41,858 nt of DNA. Source: Bacillota bacterium (GTDB taxonomy: Bacteria; Sysuimicrobiota; Sysuimicrobiia; Sysuimicrobiales; Segetimicrobiaceae). Under the pieces are notes generated by a model. The model saw only the letters and a program-made list of their open reading frames with translations. It was not told the origin of the DNA and did no database searches. How positions within the stretch are numbered: the stretch's first letter is position 1; the number at the start of each line of letters is the position of its first letter. The position numbers and the translations under genes were made by a program. Shown here piece after piece: positions 17,514-26,477 of this stretch. The stretch covers positions 1 to 41,858 of the forward strand of contig JAJPJJ010000105.1 of NCBI GenBank assembly GCA_021324295.1, written 5' to 3'.

Positions 17514-18831
17514 ACCGCCCGCCCCGGAGGCCCCCGATAGCCTCCGGGAGCGGCTGCGGCGCCTCGGCCTCGCCGACCCCGCGCGGTCTCGCGCGGACAC
17601 CCGGGCGGCCGGGGACGGGCACCTCGCGCGGCCCCACGTCGGCGTCCCCGGCCGCGGCAGCGGGGTCGAGAGGATCCGGGCCGAGTACGCGCTCGATCGC
17701 CGTCACGGCCGGTGCGTGCTCGGCGACGCGCTCGAGGCGATCGCCGCGCCTCCGGCCGGCGCCGGGGCCGCCCCGGGCGGACGCGTCCGCGGGCTCGACC
17801 TCGCGCGCACGGCGTACGTGGATATCGAGACCACTGGGCTCGCCGGCGGGACCGGCACGTACGCGTTCCTCATCGGGGTGGCGTACGTCGACGGCCAGGC
17901 GCTCGTGACCGAGCAGTTCCTCCTGCACCACCTGGGCGCGGAACGCCGGCTCCTGGCGTCCCTGCAGGAGTGCCTCGCGAGGGCCCGCCACCTCGTGACC
18001 TTCAACGGCCGCCGGTTCGACTGGCCGATCCTGGAAGCGCGGCTCGTGCTGGCGCGCGAGCGCCCCCTGCCCCTGGAGGATCACACGGACCTGATCCAGC
18101 CCGCGCGATGGCTCTGGCACCGCGTGCTCGGGACGCACCGGCTGAGCACGCTGGAGGCGGAGGTCCTGGGCGCGCGCCGCCCGAACGACGTCCCCGGGTG
18201 GCTGATCCCCGCGATCTACGTCGAGTACCTCCGGCGGGGAGACCGGGCGAGCCTGGACCCGGTGCTCGCGCACAACCGCGCCGACCTGCTGGCGATGGTG
18301 GCGCTGCACGGCGAGGTCGCGCGCATCCTCCGGGATCCGGACGCCGCGCGCGGGCCGCTCGACTGGGAAGGCGCGGGCGTCCTGCTCGCCCGCGAGGGAC
18401 GCCACCGGGAGGCGCTCGCCTGCCTCGACCGGGCCGCCGCGCTCGCCCCCGACCCCGACGCGCGCTGGCGGATCCTCCGGCGCGTCGCGCGCGCCTACCG
18501 TCTCCTCGGCGACGCCGACGGCGCGCGCGCCCGGTGGGAGCGCGAAGCCGCGGTCTGGATCGGGCCGGACCGCCTCCGGGTGCGGCTGCTCGAGGAGGTG
18601 GCCAAGGCGCGCGCGCGGCGGGGCGACGCGGACGGCGCGCGGCGCGCGGTCGAGGAAGCGCTCGGCCTCGCGCGGCGCCTCTGCGGTCCGGCCGCAAACG
18701 ACCCTCCCCCGGATCTCCGGCGGCTCACGGAGCGGCTCAGCGGGCGGTTGGCCCGGCTCGAGGGGAGGTGCCGCCTACCGATCCTGCCGCCCGGTGAGCG
18801 AGACCGGAAGGCGGCCCCGGGGCCGCAGTGA
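17494..18831 (+). CDS. mrfB: MrfB-like DEDDh-type exonuclease (YprB) with C-terminal TPR-like repeats
   Basis: This roughly 445-aa protein has an RNase H-fold 3'-5' exonuclease domain at about residues 85-275. Metal-binding acidic residues are in DIETTG (D110, E112), then FNGRRFDWPILEARL and HNRADLLAM (H260, D264). The rest, about 290-400, is helical with TPR-like units (GREGRHREALACLDRAAAL). In B. subtilis the homologous MrfB partners the helicase MrfA in mitomycin damage repair. The start is uncertain: ATG 17494 and ATG 17461 are both in frame and both overlap the end of mrfA. The 3' end overlaps the convergent nagZ gene by 57 bp. Confidence 0.9.
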   Translation: MCASRPEPPAPEAPDSLRERLRRLGLADPARSRADTRAAGDGHLARPHVGVPGRGSGVERIRAEYALDRRHGRCVLGDALEAIAAPPAGAGAAPGGRVRGLDLARTAYVDIETTGLAGGTGTYAFLIGVAYVDGQALVTEQFLLHHLGAERRLLASLQECLARARHLVTFNGRRFDWPILEARLVLARERPLPLEDHTDLIQPARWLWHRVLGTHRLSTLEAEVLGARRPNDVPGWLIPAIYVEYLRRGDRASLDPVLAHNRADLLAMVALHGEVARILRDPDAARGPLDWEGAGVLLAREGRHREALACLDRAAALAPDPDARWRILRRVARAYRLLGDADGARARWEREAAVWIGPDRLRVRLLEEVAKARARRGDADGARRAVEEALGLARRLCGPAANDPPPDLRRLTERLSGRLARLEGRCRLPILPPGERDRKAAPGPQ

Positions 18832-20328
18832 TCCGGCGAGCACGCGGGCGGCGGCCCCGAGGGAGGGCGCGTCCGCGCCGTAGACCGCGACGCAGGCGGC
18901 CTCTTCGGGGAGGCCGGCCAGCCCGTAGGGAGACCCCGCCGCGACGATCGCGGTCGGCCCGCGCGAGAGCGCGGCGCGGATCAGGTGCTCGACGCGGCCG
19001 CGGCGCTCCGGGGTCGCATCCGGCCGGTCGCCGTCGAGCACCACGGCAAACGCGACGCCGCCCTCGCCCGCCGCCGCGAGCCGGTCGGCCGGCACGACAG
19101 CGGCGTGCCGCCCGGCCGCGTGCAGGGCCCTCGCCAGGCGCCTGGCCGTCTCCAGGCTTCCCTCGGCCGCCACGACGGCCACGGACCCGGGAGGAAACGG
19201 CACCGTGTGCCCGGGGTTCCGGAGCAGCGTGGCCGCCGCCCCCGCGACGTGCTCGGCCACGGCCAGGTGAGCCCGGATGCCCACGCGCGAGTCCACCTCC
19301 TCCTCGGCGACCGTGGCGCGCTGCGCGAGCCCGAGCCGGTGCTTGGCCGCCCGGATCCGGCCGACCGCCGCGGCGATCCGGTCCGCCGGGATGCGTCCTT
19401 CCTCGACGCCGCGACGAACCGCCTCGAGCGCCTCCCGCTGCGCGTCCGCGGTGCCCAGCGCGAGGACGATGTCGGCGCCGGCGAGCACGGCGCGGACCGC
19501 CGCCTCCCCGGCGCGGAGGGTGTCGGCGATCGCCCGCATCGCCATCGAGTCCGTCACGATGAGCCCGGCGAACCCGAGCTCGTCGCGGAGCACCCGCTGG
19601 AGGATCGCCGGGGAGAGGGTGGCCGGGGCGTCCGGGTCGAGCGCCGGGTACACGACGTGCGCGGTCATCACCGCCGCGACACCCGCGCGGACCGCCGCCC
19701 GGAACGGCGCCAGCTCGACCGACTCGAGGCGGCGCCGGTCGCGCGAGACGGTGGGCAGGCACAGGTGCGAGTCCTGATGCGTATCGCCGTGTCCCGGGAA
19801 GTGCTTGGCCGTGGCGAGCACGCCCGAGGCCTGCATCGCCCGGATCGCCGCGGTCCCGAGCCGGGCGACGAGCCGGGGGTCCTCGCCGTAGGAGCGGAGC
19901 CCGATGACGGGGTTGGCCGGGTTGCTGTTGACGTCGAGGACCGGCGCCATGTTCATCTGGATCCCGACCGCGCGCAGCTCTCGCGCGGTCACCCCGGCCG
20001 CCGCGCCGACGAGCGCCTCGCTGCCCGCCGCGCCGAAGGCCATCGCGCTCGGGAACTGCGTCGCGCCCGCGGGCAGGCGCGCCACGCTCCCGCCCTCCTG
20101 GTCCGCGCTCACGAGCAGGGGAGGCCGGTGCGCCGCCGCGGCGATCCGCTGCAGGGCGTTCGTGAGGGAGGCGATCTGCCGGGGCGTCGCGATGTTCTTG
20201 GCGAAGAGGATCACGCCGCCGACGCCCTCGTCGGCGATCAGGCGCTCGACCTCCGCCGACGGCTCGCAGCCGCTGAAGTCGACCATGAACATCTGGCCGA
20301 CGAGGTCGCGGATGTGCCCGTCTGCCAT
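18775..20328 (-). CDS. nagZ: Glycoside hydrolase family 3 beta-N-acetylhexosaminidase (NagZ type)
   Basis: This 517-aa enzyme releases N-acetylglucosamine from muropeptides or chito-oligosaccharides. The GH3 TIM barrel shows GGVILFAKNIATPRQIASLT, VSADQEGGSVARLP and the NagZ loop KHFPGHGDTHQDSH, whose His/Asp dyad (H180, D182) serves as acid/base. The nucleophile lies in IVTDSMAM (D260). A C-terminal GH3-C domain (about 350-517) is present, as in Gram-positive NagZ and unlike the short E. coli form. No signal peptide is visible, so it appears cytoplasmic. The start is MADGHIRDLVGQMF at ATG 20328; the frame is open to 20454 but unconserved there. It lies downstream of a GNAT gene and a DUF4127/ABC operon. 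Confidence 0.93.
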   Translation of the reverse strand: MADGHIRDLVGQMFMVDFSGCEPSAEVERLIADEGVGGVILFAKNIATPRQIASLTNALQRIAAAAHRPPLLVSADQEGGSVARLPAGATQFPSAMAFGAAGSEALVGAAAGVTARELRAVGIQMNMAPVLDVNSNPANPVIGLRSYGEDPRLVARLGTAAIRAMQASGVLATAKHFPGHGDTHQDSHLCLPTVSRDRRRLESVELAPFRAAVRAGVAAVMTAHVVYPALDPDAPATLSPAILQRVLRDELGFAGLIVTDSMAMRAIADTLRAGEAAVRAVLAGADIVLALGTADAQREALEAVRRGVEEGRIPADRIAAAVGRIRAAKHRLGLAQRATVAEEEVDSRVGIRAHLAVAEHVAGAAATLLRNPGHTVPFPPGSVAVVAAEGSLETARRLARALHAAGRHAAVVPADRLAAAGEGGVAFAVVLDGDRPDATPERRGRVEHLIRAALSRGPTAIVAAGSPYGLAGLPEEAACVAVYGADAPSLGAAARVLAGSLRPRGRLPVSLTGRQDR

Positions 20329-20700
20329 CGCGGTGACGTCCGTCCTCCTCGCGTCCTCTCTCGACGACCCGGCACGGGACGCGGTCGCGGGGCGGGGCCC
20401 GCCGTCCGCTCCCGGCCCACGTGGTCTCCGGTCTGGCGCGGCGGCCGGGCGCACGCCACCGCGTCGACCGCGGCGCGGCAGGCTCCTGGGGATCGAGGCC
20501 TTCCGCCGGTTCGCGTGGCGAAGACCGGGATCGCCGCCCCCTCCGGGCAGGCCCCGTCCCCTCTGCGCCGCCGCAGGACGCCGGCGATGGGGCGCTCAGG
20601 ATCCCTGGTTACGGCCTCGCCCCGTTCGACACCTGTTCCCGTCCCCGCGGATCGTGCGCCGCTCGGCCGCGGCGTCGCGGGGGAGCGCTGCGGGGCGGGC
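20329..20700. other. 372-bp gap upstream of nagZ
   Basis: This stretch lies between the nagZ start and the stop of the acetyltransferase gene. Open frames cross it on both strands, but none shows a recognisable family. It probably carries the nagZ promoter. I see no tRNA, strong hairpin or repeat. Confidence 0.4.
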
Positions 20701-21714
20701 TCATCGCTCCAGCGACCGCTCGCCGTGCCGGTAGCGCTTCCACGGGACGAACCCGAGCTTGCCGTAGAAGCCGAGCAACGAGGTCCAGTCGATCACCACC
20801 TCGTCGGCGCCCAGGGCCGCCAGGCGGACGATGGCGCGGTCGAGGAGCGCCAGTCCCAGGCCCCGCCCGCGCAGCGCCGGGGCGATGCCCATCGGCCCCA
20901 GCCCGCCGACGCGCGATCGCTCGCGCTGCGTCCACGCGATGCTCGGCCCGATCCGGCGCGCGCCCGGGGGGAAGAGCCGGGCGAAGCCGAGGACCCGGCC
21001 GCGCCGGACGACCCCGACCACGTCCGCGATGTCGCATCCGGCGGCGAGCGCCCGCGCCACGTCGTACCGCCAGCGTCCCGGGAACGTCGCGTCGAGGAAG
21101 GCGAGCAGGGCATCCTCTTCCCCCGGTCGGAGGGGACGGATCTCCAGCCCCGGATGCGCCGCCCGGATCGCGGCCGGCGTCCGGTAGCCCGCGATCCGCC
21201 GGCGCAGGTCGTAGGCGTCGCCCTCGAGCCGGTAGCCGCGCGCCGCAAAGAACGCGAGCGCGATCCGGTCGAGCGGCACGCCGGGAAAGAAGTGCGCCGG
21301 ATCGCCGCCGAGCACCGCCCGCGCGCGGCGCCGGCGCCGGAGAAACGCCTCGGCGCGCCGCAGCAGCGCCGTGCCGATGCCCCGGCGCTGCGCGGACGGG
21401 TGGACGGCGATCGCGCTGATCCAGCCCCGATCCGGGAGCAGGCCGTCCGCTCCCAGCGGCTCGCGGGCCACCTTCGCGATGCAGAAGCCGAGCACGCGCC
21501 CGGTCCCGTGGTCGCACGCGACCCGGCACCCCGCGGGCTCGAAGTGCGGATCCTCGACCGTGTTCTGCCGCAGCAGCGCTTCGCACGCCGGGAACGCGTC
21601 GCCGAACGCCGCCCCCCACACGTCCAGGATCGGGGAGAGCAGCCCGGGGCGGAACGCCACGAACGCGACGCGCGCCCCCGCCACGTCACGGTCACGGCCG
21701 CTGCGCGCGTGCAC
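20701..21714 (-). CDS. Tandem GNAT-family N-acetyltransferase
   Basis: This protein of about 337 aa holds two GNAT domains. The first has ISAIAVHPSAQRRGIGTALLRRAEAF, the acetyl-CoA pyrophosphate-binding loop (QRRGIGTA). The second has LGPMGIAPALRGRGLGLALLDRAI and ends with the usual GFYGKLGFVPW strand. Such proteins acetylate amines on small molecules or proteins; the acceptor is unknown. The start is uncertain: GTG 21714 has a GGAG site four bases upstream, while the ATG at 21843 would add a Pro/Arg-rich stretch that does not look like coding sequence. It lies between nagZ and a DUF4127 gene on the same strand, so an amino-sugar acceptor is possible but not shown. Confidence 0.82.
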   Translation of the reverse strand: MHARSGRDRDVAGARVAFVAFRPGLLSPILDVWGAAFGDAFPACEALLRQNTVEDPHFEPAGCRVACDHGTGRVLGFCIAKVAREPLGADGLLPDRGWISAIAVHPSAQRRGIGTALLRRAEAFLRRRRRARAVLGGDPAHFFPGVPLDRIALAFFAARGYRLEGDAYDLRRRIAGYRTPAAIRAAHPGLEIRPLRPGEEDALLAFLDATFPGRWRYDVARALAAGCDIADVVGVVRRGRVLGFARLFPPGARRIGPSIAWTQRERSRVGGLGPMGIAPALRGRGLGLALLDRAIVRLAALGADEVVIDWTSLLGFYGKLGFVPWKRYRHGERSLER

Positions 21715-21969
21715 GTCGCTCCGAGCTTCGGCCGGGGGCGGAGGGCTGCCCGGCGCGGGCGTGGGTCCCGGTCTCGACCGAGTCGACGAGCGGACGACCC
21801 CGACCCGATCGGGCCCTTCGGCCACGTTGGCCGGCGCGGCCACCTCCTCGCGGGCGCCGCTCCGCGCCGATCGGAGCCGGCGCCGCGGGAGCGCAGGGAA
21901 GGCCCCGCGCCGGTTCGGCAGGGCTCCCGGCTGCCCGCAACGGGGCTCGAGGCCGCGGCTCCCGCACGG

Positions 21970-23448
21970 TCAGTCCACCGCGAGCCGGAGATCCACGTTG
22001 AACAGGCGCTGCCAGGGGAACCCCACCTCCTCGACCCGGATCCGGCAGCCGAAGCACCGCTCGAGGAGAGGGACGAACTCGCGCTCGAGCCACCCGCGGC
22101 AGGCCTCGGCGCACGCCCGGTACGCCGGCCCGAGGTGCTGCGCCGAGGCCCCGGGGTAGCGCGGCAGCACCTCGCTCGCGAGGCGCTGGCGGATCGCGGC
22201 TTGGTACGCCCAGTCGTCGAGGAGCCGCAGGATCGTGAACCGGCGGCTCGCCGCGCCGGCCGGCAGCAGCGACTGGGCGAGCGTCATGCCGAGCGCGTTG
22301 CTCGTCGTGTTCCAGCCCCCGTAGGCGCGGATGCCATAGGCCCCGGGCGCCTCGAGCAGACGCCCGACGAGCGTGCGGTCCGCCCCGTTGCTGTAGCGCA
22401 CGTCCGCGAGGCCGCAGGCGTGTCCTTCGGAGGCGGCACCGGCGAGCGCGCCCAGGAACCCCTCGAGCTCGGCGGCGTCGTAGGGCCGCTGGTGCGGCGC
22501 CTCCTCCTGCGCGCCGGGGAAGTTGTGCACGAACAGCCAGAGGTCCGCATCCGACTCCACGCGGCGGGCCCCCGCCGTCACGATGTGCGAGGTGACGGTA
22601 AGGTCGAGCGCCTGCCCCTCGTACCGGGGGATCGCGTCGGTGTTGTCCGGGTACGAGTAGACGACCCGCACGCGCGGCTGCTCGCCGCGCGCCGCGACGA
22701 CCGCGCGGGCGAGCAGCCGCGAGGCGAGCTCGTCGGTGCCGTACGTGACCCAGGCCCGGGAGCCCGCGCCGCGGTCGCGGATCGCCGCCTCGACCGTCCG
22801 CAGGTCCCGCCGCGTCCACCCGAACTCGGCCGCGTCGTCCTGGCCGATGAGGAGGGCGTCGAGCACCCCGTCCGCCGCGAGGTCGACGAGCGAGAGGAGG
22901 ACCGCGAGGTTGCGTGCCCGCCGCGCACGGACATCCGCGAGCACCGCGGGCGGGACGGCGGCGCAGGCCTCCGCCGCGAGCCGGGCCGAGGCCGCGTCGC
23001 CGGTGCGCGCGTGCCGATCGGCGTGGTAGCTGCAGGCGAAGATCTGCGGGCCGTAGTCCGCCCAGTACTCCGGCTCCTCGGTCGCGTCCGCCGCGGCGGG
23101 CAGGCGCATGTTGCTCGCGGACAGCAGGAGGCCGCGGCGGGGCGCCGCCCGGCGGGCCTCCCGGAAGCGGGCGGCCAGGCCGAGGCAGCGGTCCAGCGGC
23201 TCGTGCCCGATCCTCGAGGGCACGAGCCCCCCGTAGACGACCAGCTCCGCCGACCCGATGAGGAGGTCCGCGGCCGCGCCCGGCCCCCGGATCCAGCTCC
23301 ACAGGCCCTCGACGTCGGCCGGCGTCTTGAGGCTCCCGAGCATCTCCCGCGGCGGCGTGAGGACGTCTGCGCCCGCGATCGCGGCGAGCGCGAGGAACGC
23401 GTCCCGGGTGATCGGCCGGTCGTCCAGCGGCAAGAACGCGATCCTCAT
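21970..23448 (-). CDS. DUF4127 family protein
   Basis: This 492-aa protein begins with the family hallmark MRIAFLPLDDRPITRDAFLAL. Other conserved-looking blocks are TPPREMLGSLKTPADVEGLW, VYGGLVPSR, LLIGQDDAAEFGWTRRD, VVYSYPDNTDAIPRYEG, YSNGADRTLVGRLLEAPG and GGWNTTSNALGMTLAQSL. The many Asp, Asn and Gly residues in these blocks suggest an enzyme active site, but the function of this family is not established as far as I know. No signal peptide is seen. It is the last gene of a minus-strand operon with a carbohydrate ABC importer (gap of 13 bp to malG) and lies just upstream of a GNAT gene and nagZ, pointing to sugar or amino-sugar metabolism. Confidence 0.85.
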   Translation of the reverse strand: MRIAFLPLDDRPITRDAFLALAAIAGADVLTPPREMLGSLKTPADVEGLWSWIRGPGAAADLLIGSAELVVYGGLVPSRIGHEPLDRCLGLAARFREARRAAPRRGLLLSASNMRLPAAADATEEPEYWADYGPQIFACSYHADRHARTGDAASARLAAEACAAVPPAVLADVRARRARNLAVLLSLVDLAADGVLDALLIGQDDAAEFGWTRRDLRTVEAAIRDRGAGSRAWVTYGTDELASRLLARAVVAARGEQPRVRVVYSYPDNTDAIPRYEGQALDLTVTSHIVTAGARRVESDADLWLFVHNFPGAQEEAPHQRPYDAAELEGFLGALAGAASEGHACGLADVRYSNGADRTLVGRLLEAPGAYGIRAYGGWNTTSNALGMTLAQSLLPAGAASRRFTILRLLDDWAYQAAIRQRLASEVLPRYPGASAQHLGPAYRACAEACRGWLEREFVPLLERCFGCRIRVEEVGFPWQRLFNVDLRLAVD

Positions 23449-23461
23449 CGGCCCGCCCGCC

Positions 23462-24328
23462 TCACTTCACCGCGCCGAGCGTGATGCCCCGGAGGAAGTA
23501 GCGCTGGAGGGCGACGAAGACGACGATCACCGGCAGCGTCATCAGCACCGCCCCGGCCGCGATGTACCGCGTGTTGTGGGCGAAGAGCCCGGAGAGGTAG
23601 AGGAGCCCCACCGCGAGCGGGTAGCGGTCCGGCGACTTGAGCACGATCAGCGGCCAGAGGAACGAGTTCCAGTAGGCGGTGAACTCCACGATCGCGAGGG
23701 TCGCGAGCGCCGGGGCGACGAGCGGCAGCATGACCTGCGCCCACAGGCGGAGCTCGCCCGCGCCGTCGATGTGGGCGGCGTCCTCGATCTCCTGCGGGAT
23801 CACGAGGTACGCCTGGCGGAGCAGGAAGATCCCGAACACGCTCGCGACGCCCGGCAGGTAGACCGCGGCGTACGTGTCGACGAGGTGGAGGCGCATCATC
23901 GTGACGAAGTTGAGGATGAGGCCCACGTGCTGGGGCAGCATCAGGCTGCCGACGATCGCGTAGAAGATGACGTCGCGCCCGGGAAAGCGCATCCGGGCGA
24001 GCGGGTAGCCCGCGAGCGCGCTCGTCAGCAGCGTGAGCGCGATGCCCATGCCCGTGATGTACACGGTGTTGAGCGCGAACCGGCCGATCGGCATCGTCTG
24101 CCACACCCCGGCGAAGTTGGCGAGGGTCGCGGGGCGGGGGATCAGCACGGGCGGGAACCCGAACACGCTGCCGGTCGCCCGCAGCGACGTGGCCAGCAGC
24201 CACAGGAACGGGAACGCGGTGACGATCGCGAGCGCCCCGAGCCCGGCGTAGTGCGCGGCGGTGGCGGCGGCGTGCGCGGTGCGCCGCCGCGCCGCGCGAG
24301 CCGGCGCGCGCGCCGGGTACCCCGCCAC
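23462..24328 (-). CDS. Carbohydrate ABC transporter permease (MalG/UgpE type)
   Basis: This 288-aa membrane protein has about six hydrophobic segments (GLGALAIVTAFPFLWLLATS, YITGMGIALTLLTSALAGY, FYAIVGSLMLPQHVGLILNF and others). The cytoplasmic EAA loop that contacts the ATPase reads EDAAHIDGAGELRLWAQVMLP. The C-terminal end QRYFLRGITLGAVK is typical of MalG-type subunits. The start is GTG at 24328. It follows the MalF-type gene closely and pairs with it to form the channel for the binding protein at 25233-26477. Confidence 0.95.
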   Translation of the reverse strand: MAGYPARAPARAARRRTAHAAATAAHYAGLGALAIVTAFPFLWLLATSLRATGSVFGFPPVLIPRPATLANFAGVWQTMPIGRFALNTVYITGMGIALTLLTSALAGYPLARMRFPGRDVIFYAIVGSLMLPQHVGLILNFVTMMRLHLVDTYAAVYLPGVASVFGIFLLRQAYLVIPQEIEDAAHIDGAGELRLWAQVMLPLVAPALATLAIVEFTAYWNSFLWPLIVLKSPDRYPLAVGLLYLSGLFAHNTRYIAAGAVLMTLPVIVVFVALQRYFLRGITLGAVK

Positions 24329-24341
24329 GGAGACCGCGGGC

Positions 24342-25214
24342 TCAGTAATACGACAGCCCTCCCTGCCGGAGCAGCCGGAAGTTCACCACGGACAGCCCGA
24401 TCGTGACGGCCGCCAGCACGACGCCGACCGCCGCGGCGTACCCGAGGTGCAGCGCGTTGAACGCCTGGTCGAACATGTAGTAGAAGAGCGTGTACGTCGA
24501 GTACACGGGCCCGCCGCCCGTCATCACGTACATCTCTTCGAAGACCCGGAGGGCCGCGATCGCGGACAGCGTGCTCGCGAGCAGGATGCTGGGGCGCAGG
24601 AGCGGGATCGTCACCCGGAACAGCCGCGCGGCCGCGCCCGCCCCGTCGAGCGCGGCCGCCTCTTCGTACACCGGGGGGATCGCCTCCAGGCCGGCCAGGT
24701 AGATCACCATGTAGTAGCCGAGGCCCTTCCACAGGGTGACGGCCATCACCGCGTACAGCGCGAGCGACGGGTCGCTCAGCCAGTGGACGGGGGCGTGGAT
24801 CATCCGCAGGCGCAGCAGCACGTAGTTGACGAGGCCGGACTCGTCGTAGAGCCATCGCCAGAGGAGGCCAGCGACGACCATCGAAGTGACGACCGGGAGG
24901 TAGTAGGCGGCGCGGAACCACCCGATCCCGCGGAGGGGCCTCCGCACCCACAGCGCCAGCACGATCGCGCCGAGTTGCAGCGCCGGCACGACCGCGAGGT
25001 AGACGAGGCTGTTGCGCAACGCGATCCAGAAGTACCGGTCCGTCCACAGCTCCCGGAAGTGCGCTGCCCCCACGAAGCGCGGCGGGCTGATCACGTCGTA
25101 GTCGAACAGGCTGAGCGCCGTGCCGAAGACGACGGGGTAGAACGTGAACACGCCGAGCAGCGCGAGCGCCGGCAGCAGGAACAGGTAGGCGGCGAGGGCG
25201 CGGCGGGCGGCCAT
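24342..25214 (-). CDS. Carbohydrate ABC transporter permease (MalF/UgpA type)
   Basis: This 290-aa membrane subunit begins with a basic start and a helix (AAYLFLLPALALLGVFTFYP). It has the family pattern NSLVYLAVVPALQLGAIVLA. Its EAA loop reads YEEAAALDGAGAAARLFRVTIPLLRP. It ends SVVNFRLLRQGGLSYY, typical of MalF/UgpA proteins. The start ATG at 25214 lies 18 bp after the stop of the binding-protein gene, so they form one operon. With the MalG-type partner it forms the transmembrane path of a CUT1 importer for an oligosaccharide or polyol. No ATPase gene is present in this operon. Confidence 0.95.
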   Translation of the reverse strand: MAARRALAAYLFLLPALALLGVFTFYPVVFGTALSLFDYDVISPPRFVGAAHFRELWTDRYFWIALRNSLVYLAVVPALQLGAIVLALWVRRPLRGIGWFRAAYYLPVVTSMVVAGLLWRWLYDESGLVNYVLLRLRMIHAPVHWLSDPSLALYAVMAVTLWKGLGYYMVIYLAGLEAIPPVYEEAAALDGAGAAARLFRVTIPLLRPSILLASTLSAIAALRVFEEMYVMTGGGPVYSTYTLFYYMFDQAFNALHLGYAAAVGVVLAAVTIGLSVVNFRLLRQGGLSYY

Positions 25215-25232
25215 CGCGTCAGGCGAGGGGCG

Positions 25233-26477
25233 CTACCGGAGCCGCGTGTTCCACTCGCCCGCCGCCCACGCGAGGGCCCGCTGCGGCGTCATGCGGCCGT
25301 AGAACGCGCTCTCCACGGCCTCGCGGAAGATCCGGAACAGCTCGTCGCTGTGGGGCACGACGACCGAGAGGTCCCGCGCGATGCCGAGCTCCCGGGCCGC
25401 GATCACGCGCGCGCGGTCCTCGGGGTTCGTCCCCGCCCGCGTGAAGTACGGGTCCGCGGCGGCCTTGCGCGTCGACGGGAAGATCACGACCAGGTGGGAG
25501 AACGCGAGCTGGTTCTCGTCGTTCGTGACGAACAGCGCAAACTCGACCGCCTCGCGCCGGTGCCGGCTCGCGAGCGGCACCGCCAGGTCCATCGTCGGCA
25601 GGTCGAGGACGTGCGCGCGGCCGAGCGGCGCGGGCGCGACGAGCGTGTCCTGGTAGACGCCCGGGCTGTCGGAGCGCACGCGCAGGAGGAACTGCGGGCC
25701 GGTCACGAGCATCGCGAGCTGGCCGGCCGCGTACCGCTCCGTGGCGCCGAGGTACCCGCGCCGCAGCGTGTCGTCCGGGAACATCCCTTCTTTGTAGAGG
25801 GCGACGTACCGGGCGAGCAGCGCCACGTGGGCCGGGCTGTCGAACACCGCGCGCTTGCGGTCGGCGCTCAGGATCGGGAGGCCGTCCTCCTGGAATCGCT
25901 TCAGCATGCGGATGTTGTCCACGTTCGGCATGAAGCCGTACGCGCCGGTCCGTTGCTTGATCGCCACCGCGGCCCGGACGAACGCATCCTCGGTCGCGGG
26001 CGGGCGCGCGGGGTCGAGCCCGGCCCGCCGGAACAGCGCCCGGTTGTAGGCCAGGACGTCCGGGACGACGTACCAGGGGATGCCGTAGGCGCGACCGTCG
26101 AGCCGCGTCGAGGCCCAGATGTTGGGGAAGTAGCGGCCGCGGGCGGCGGCCGGGACCGCGGCGTCCATGTCGACGAGGGCGTGGACCTCCGCCATCCGGA
26201 TCGTCCCCTCGGTGTTGAGGTTGACGACGTCGGGGGCGACCCCGCCGGCGATCGCGGCCAGGAGCTTCTGGTCGATCGCCTGCGGCTGGACGTCGATCCA
26301 GCGGACGCGCACCCCGGGGTGCGCGCGCTCGTAGGTGTCGATCAGCCGCTGAACGTAGGCGGTGAAGAACGGCTGGAGGGAGATCGTCCAGAACTCGATC
26401 GACGTCTGGGGAGCCGCGGCGGCGGCGCCGGCGCCGACGAGCAGGGCGATGGCTGCGGCGATGAGGCTGCGTCTCAT
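25233..26477 (-). CDS. Extracellular solute-binding protein, family 1 (carbohydrate ABC importer)
   Basis: This 414-aa exported protein starts with a signal peptide (MRRSLIAAAIALLVGAGAAAAA) and no lipobox cysteine. The mature part opens SIEFWTISLQPFFTAYVQRL, followed by YERAHPGVRVRWIDVQ, KLLAAIAGGVAPDVVNLNTE, YGIPWYVVPDVLAYNRALF and AVEFALFVTNDENQLAFS. All are typical of CUT1 sugar-binding proteins. ATG 26477 follows GAGGATGAG. It is the first gene of the operon binding protein, MalF, MalG, DUF4127. The sugar is unknown; neighbouring nagZ suggests a wall- or chitin-derived amino sugar. Confidence 0.95.
   Translation of the reverse strand: MRRSLIAAAIALLVGAGAAAAAPQTSIEFWTISLQPFFTAYVQRLIDTYERAHPGVRVRWIDVQPQAIDQKLLAAIAGGVAPDVVNLNTEGTIRMAEVHALVDMDAAVPAAARGRYFPNIWASTRLDGRAYGIPWYVVPDVLAYNRALFRRAGLDPARPPATEDAFVRAAVAIKQRTGAYGFMPNVDNIRMLKRFQEDGLPILSADRKRAVFDSPAHVALLARYVALYKEGMFPDDTLRRGYLGATERYAAGQLAMLVTGPQFLLRVRSDSPGVYQDTLVAPAPLGRAHVLDLPTMDLAVPLASRHRREAVEFALFVTNDENQLAFSHLVVIFPSTRKAAADPYFTRAGTNPEDRARVIAARELGIARDLSVVVPHSDELFRIFREAVESAFYGRMTPQRALAWAAGEWNTRLR

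Noticed and set aside
18985-23484. 1499-codon plus-strand frame opposite nagZ, GNAT and DUF4127
   Set aside because: Antisense shadow; three unrelated, well-conserved genes lie on the other strand.
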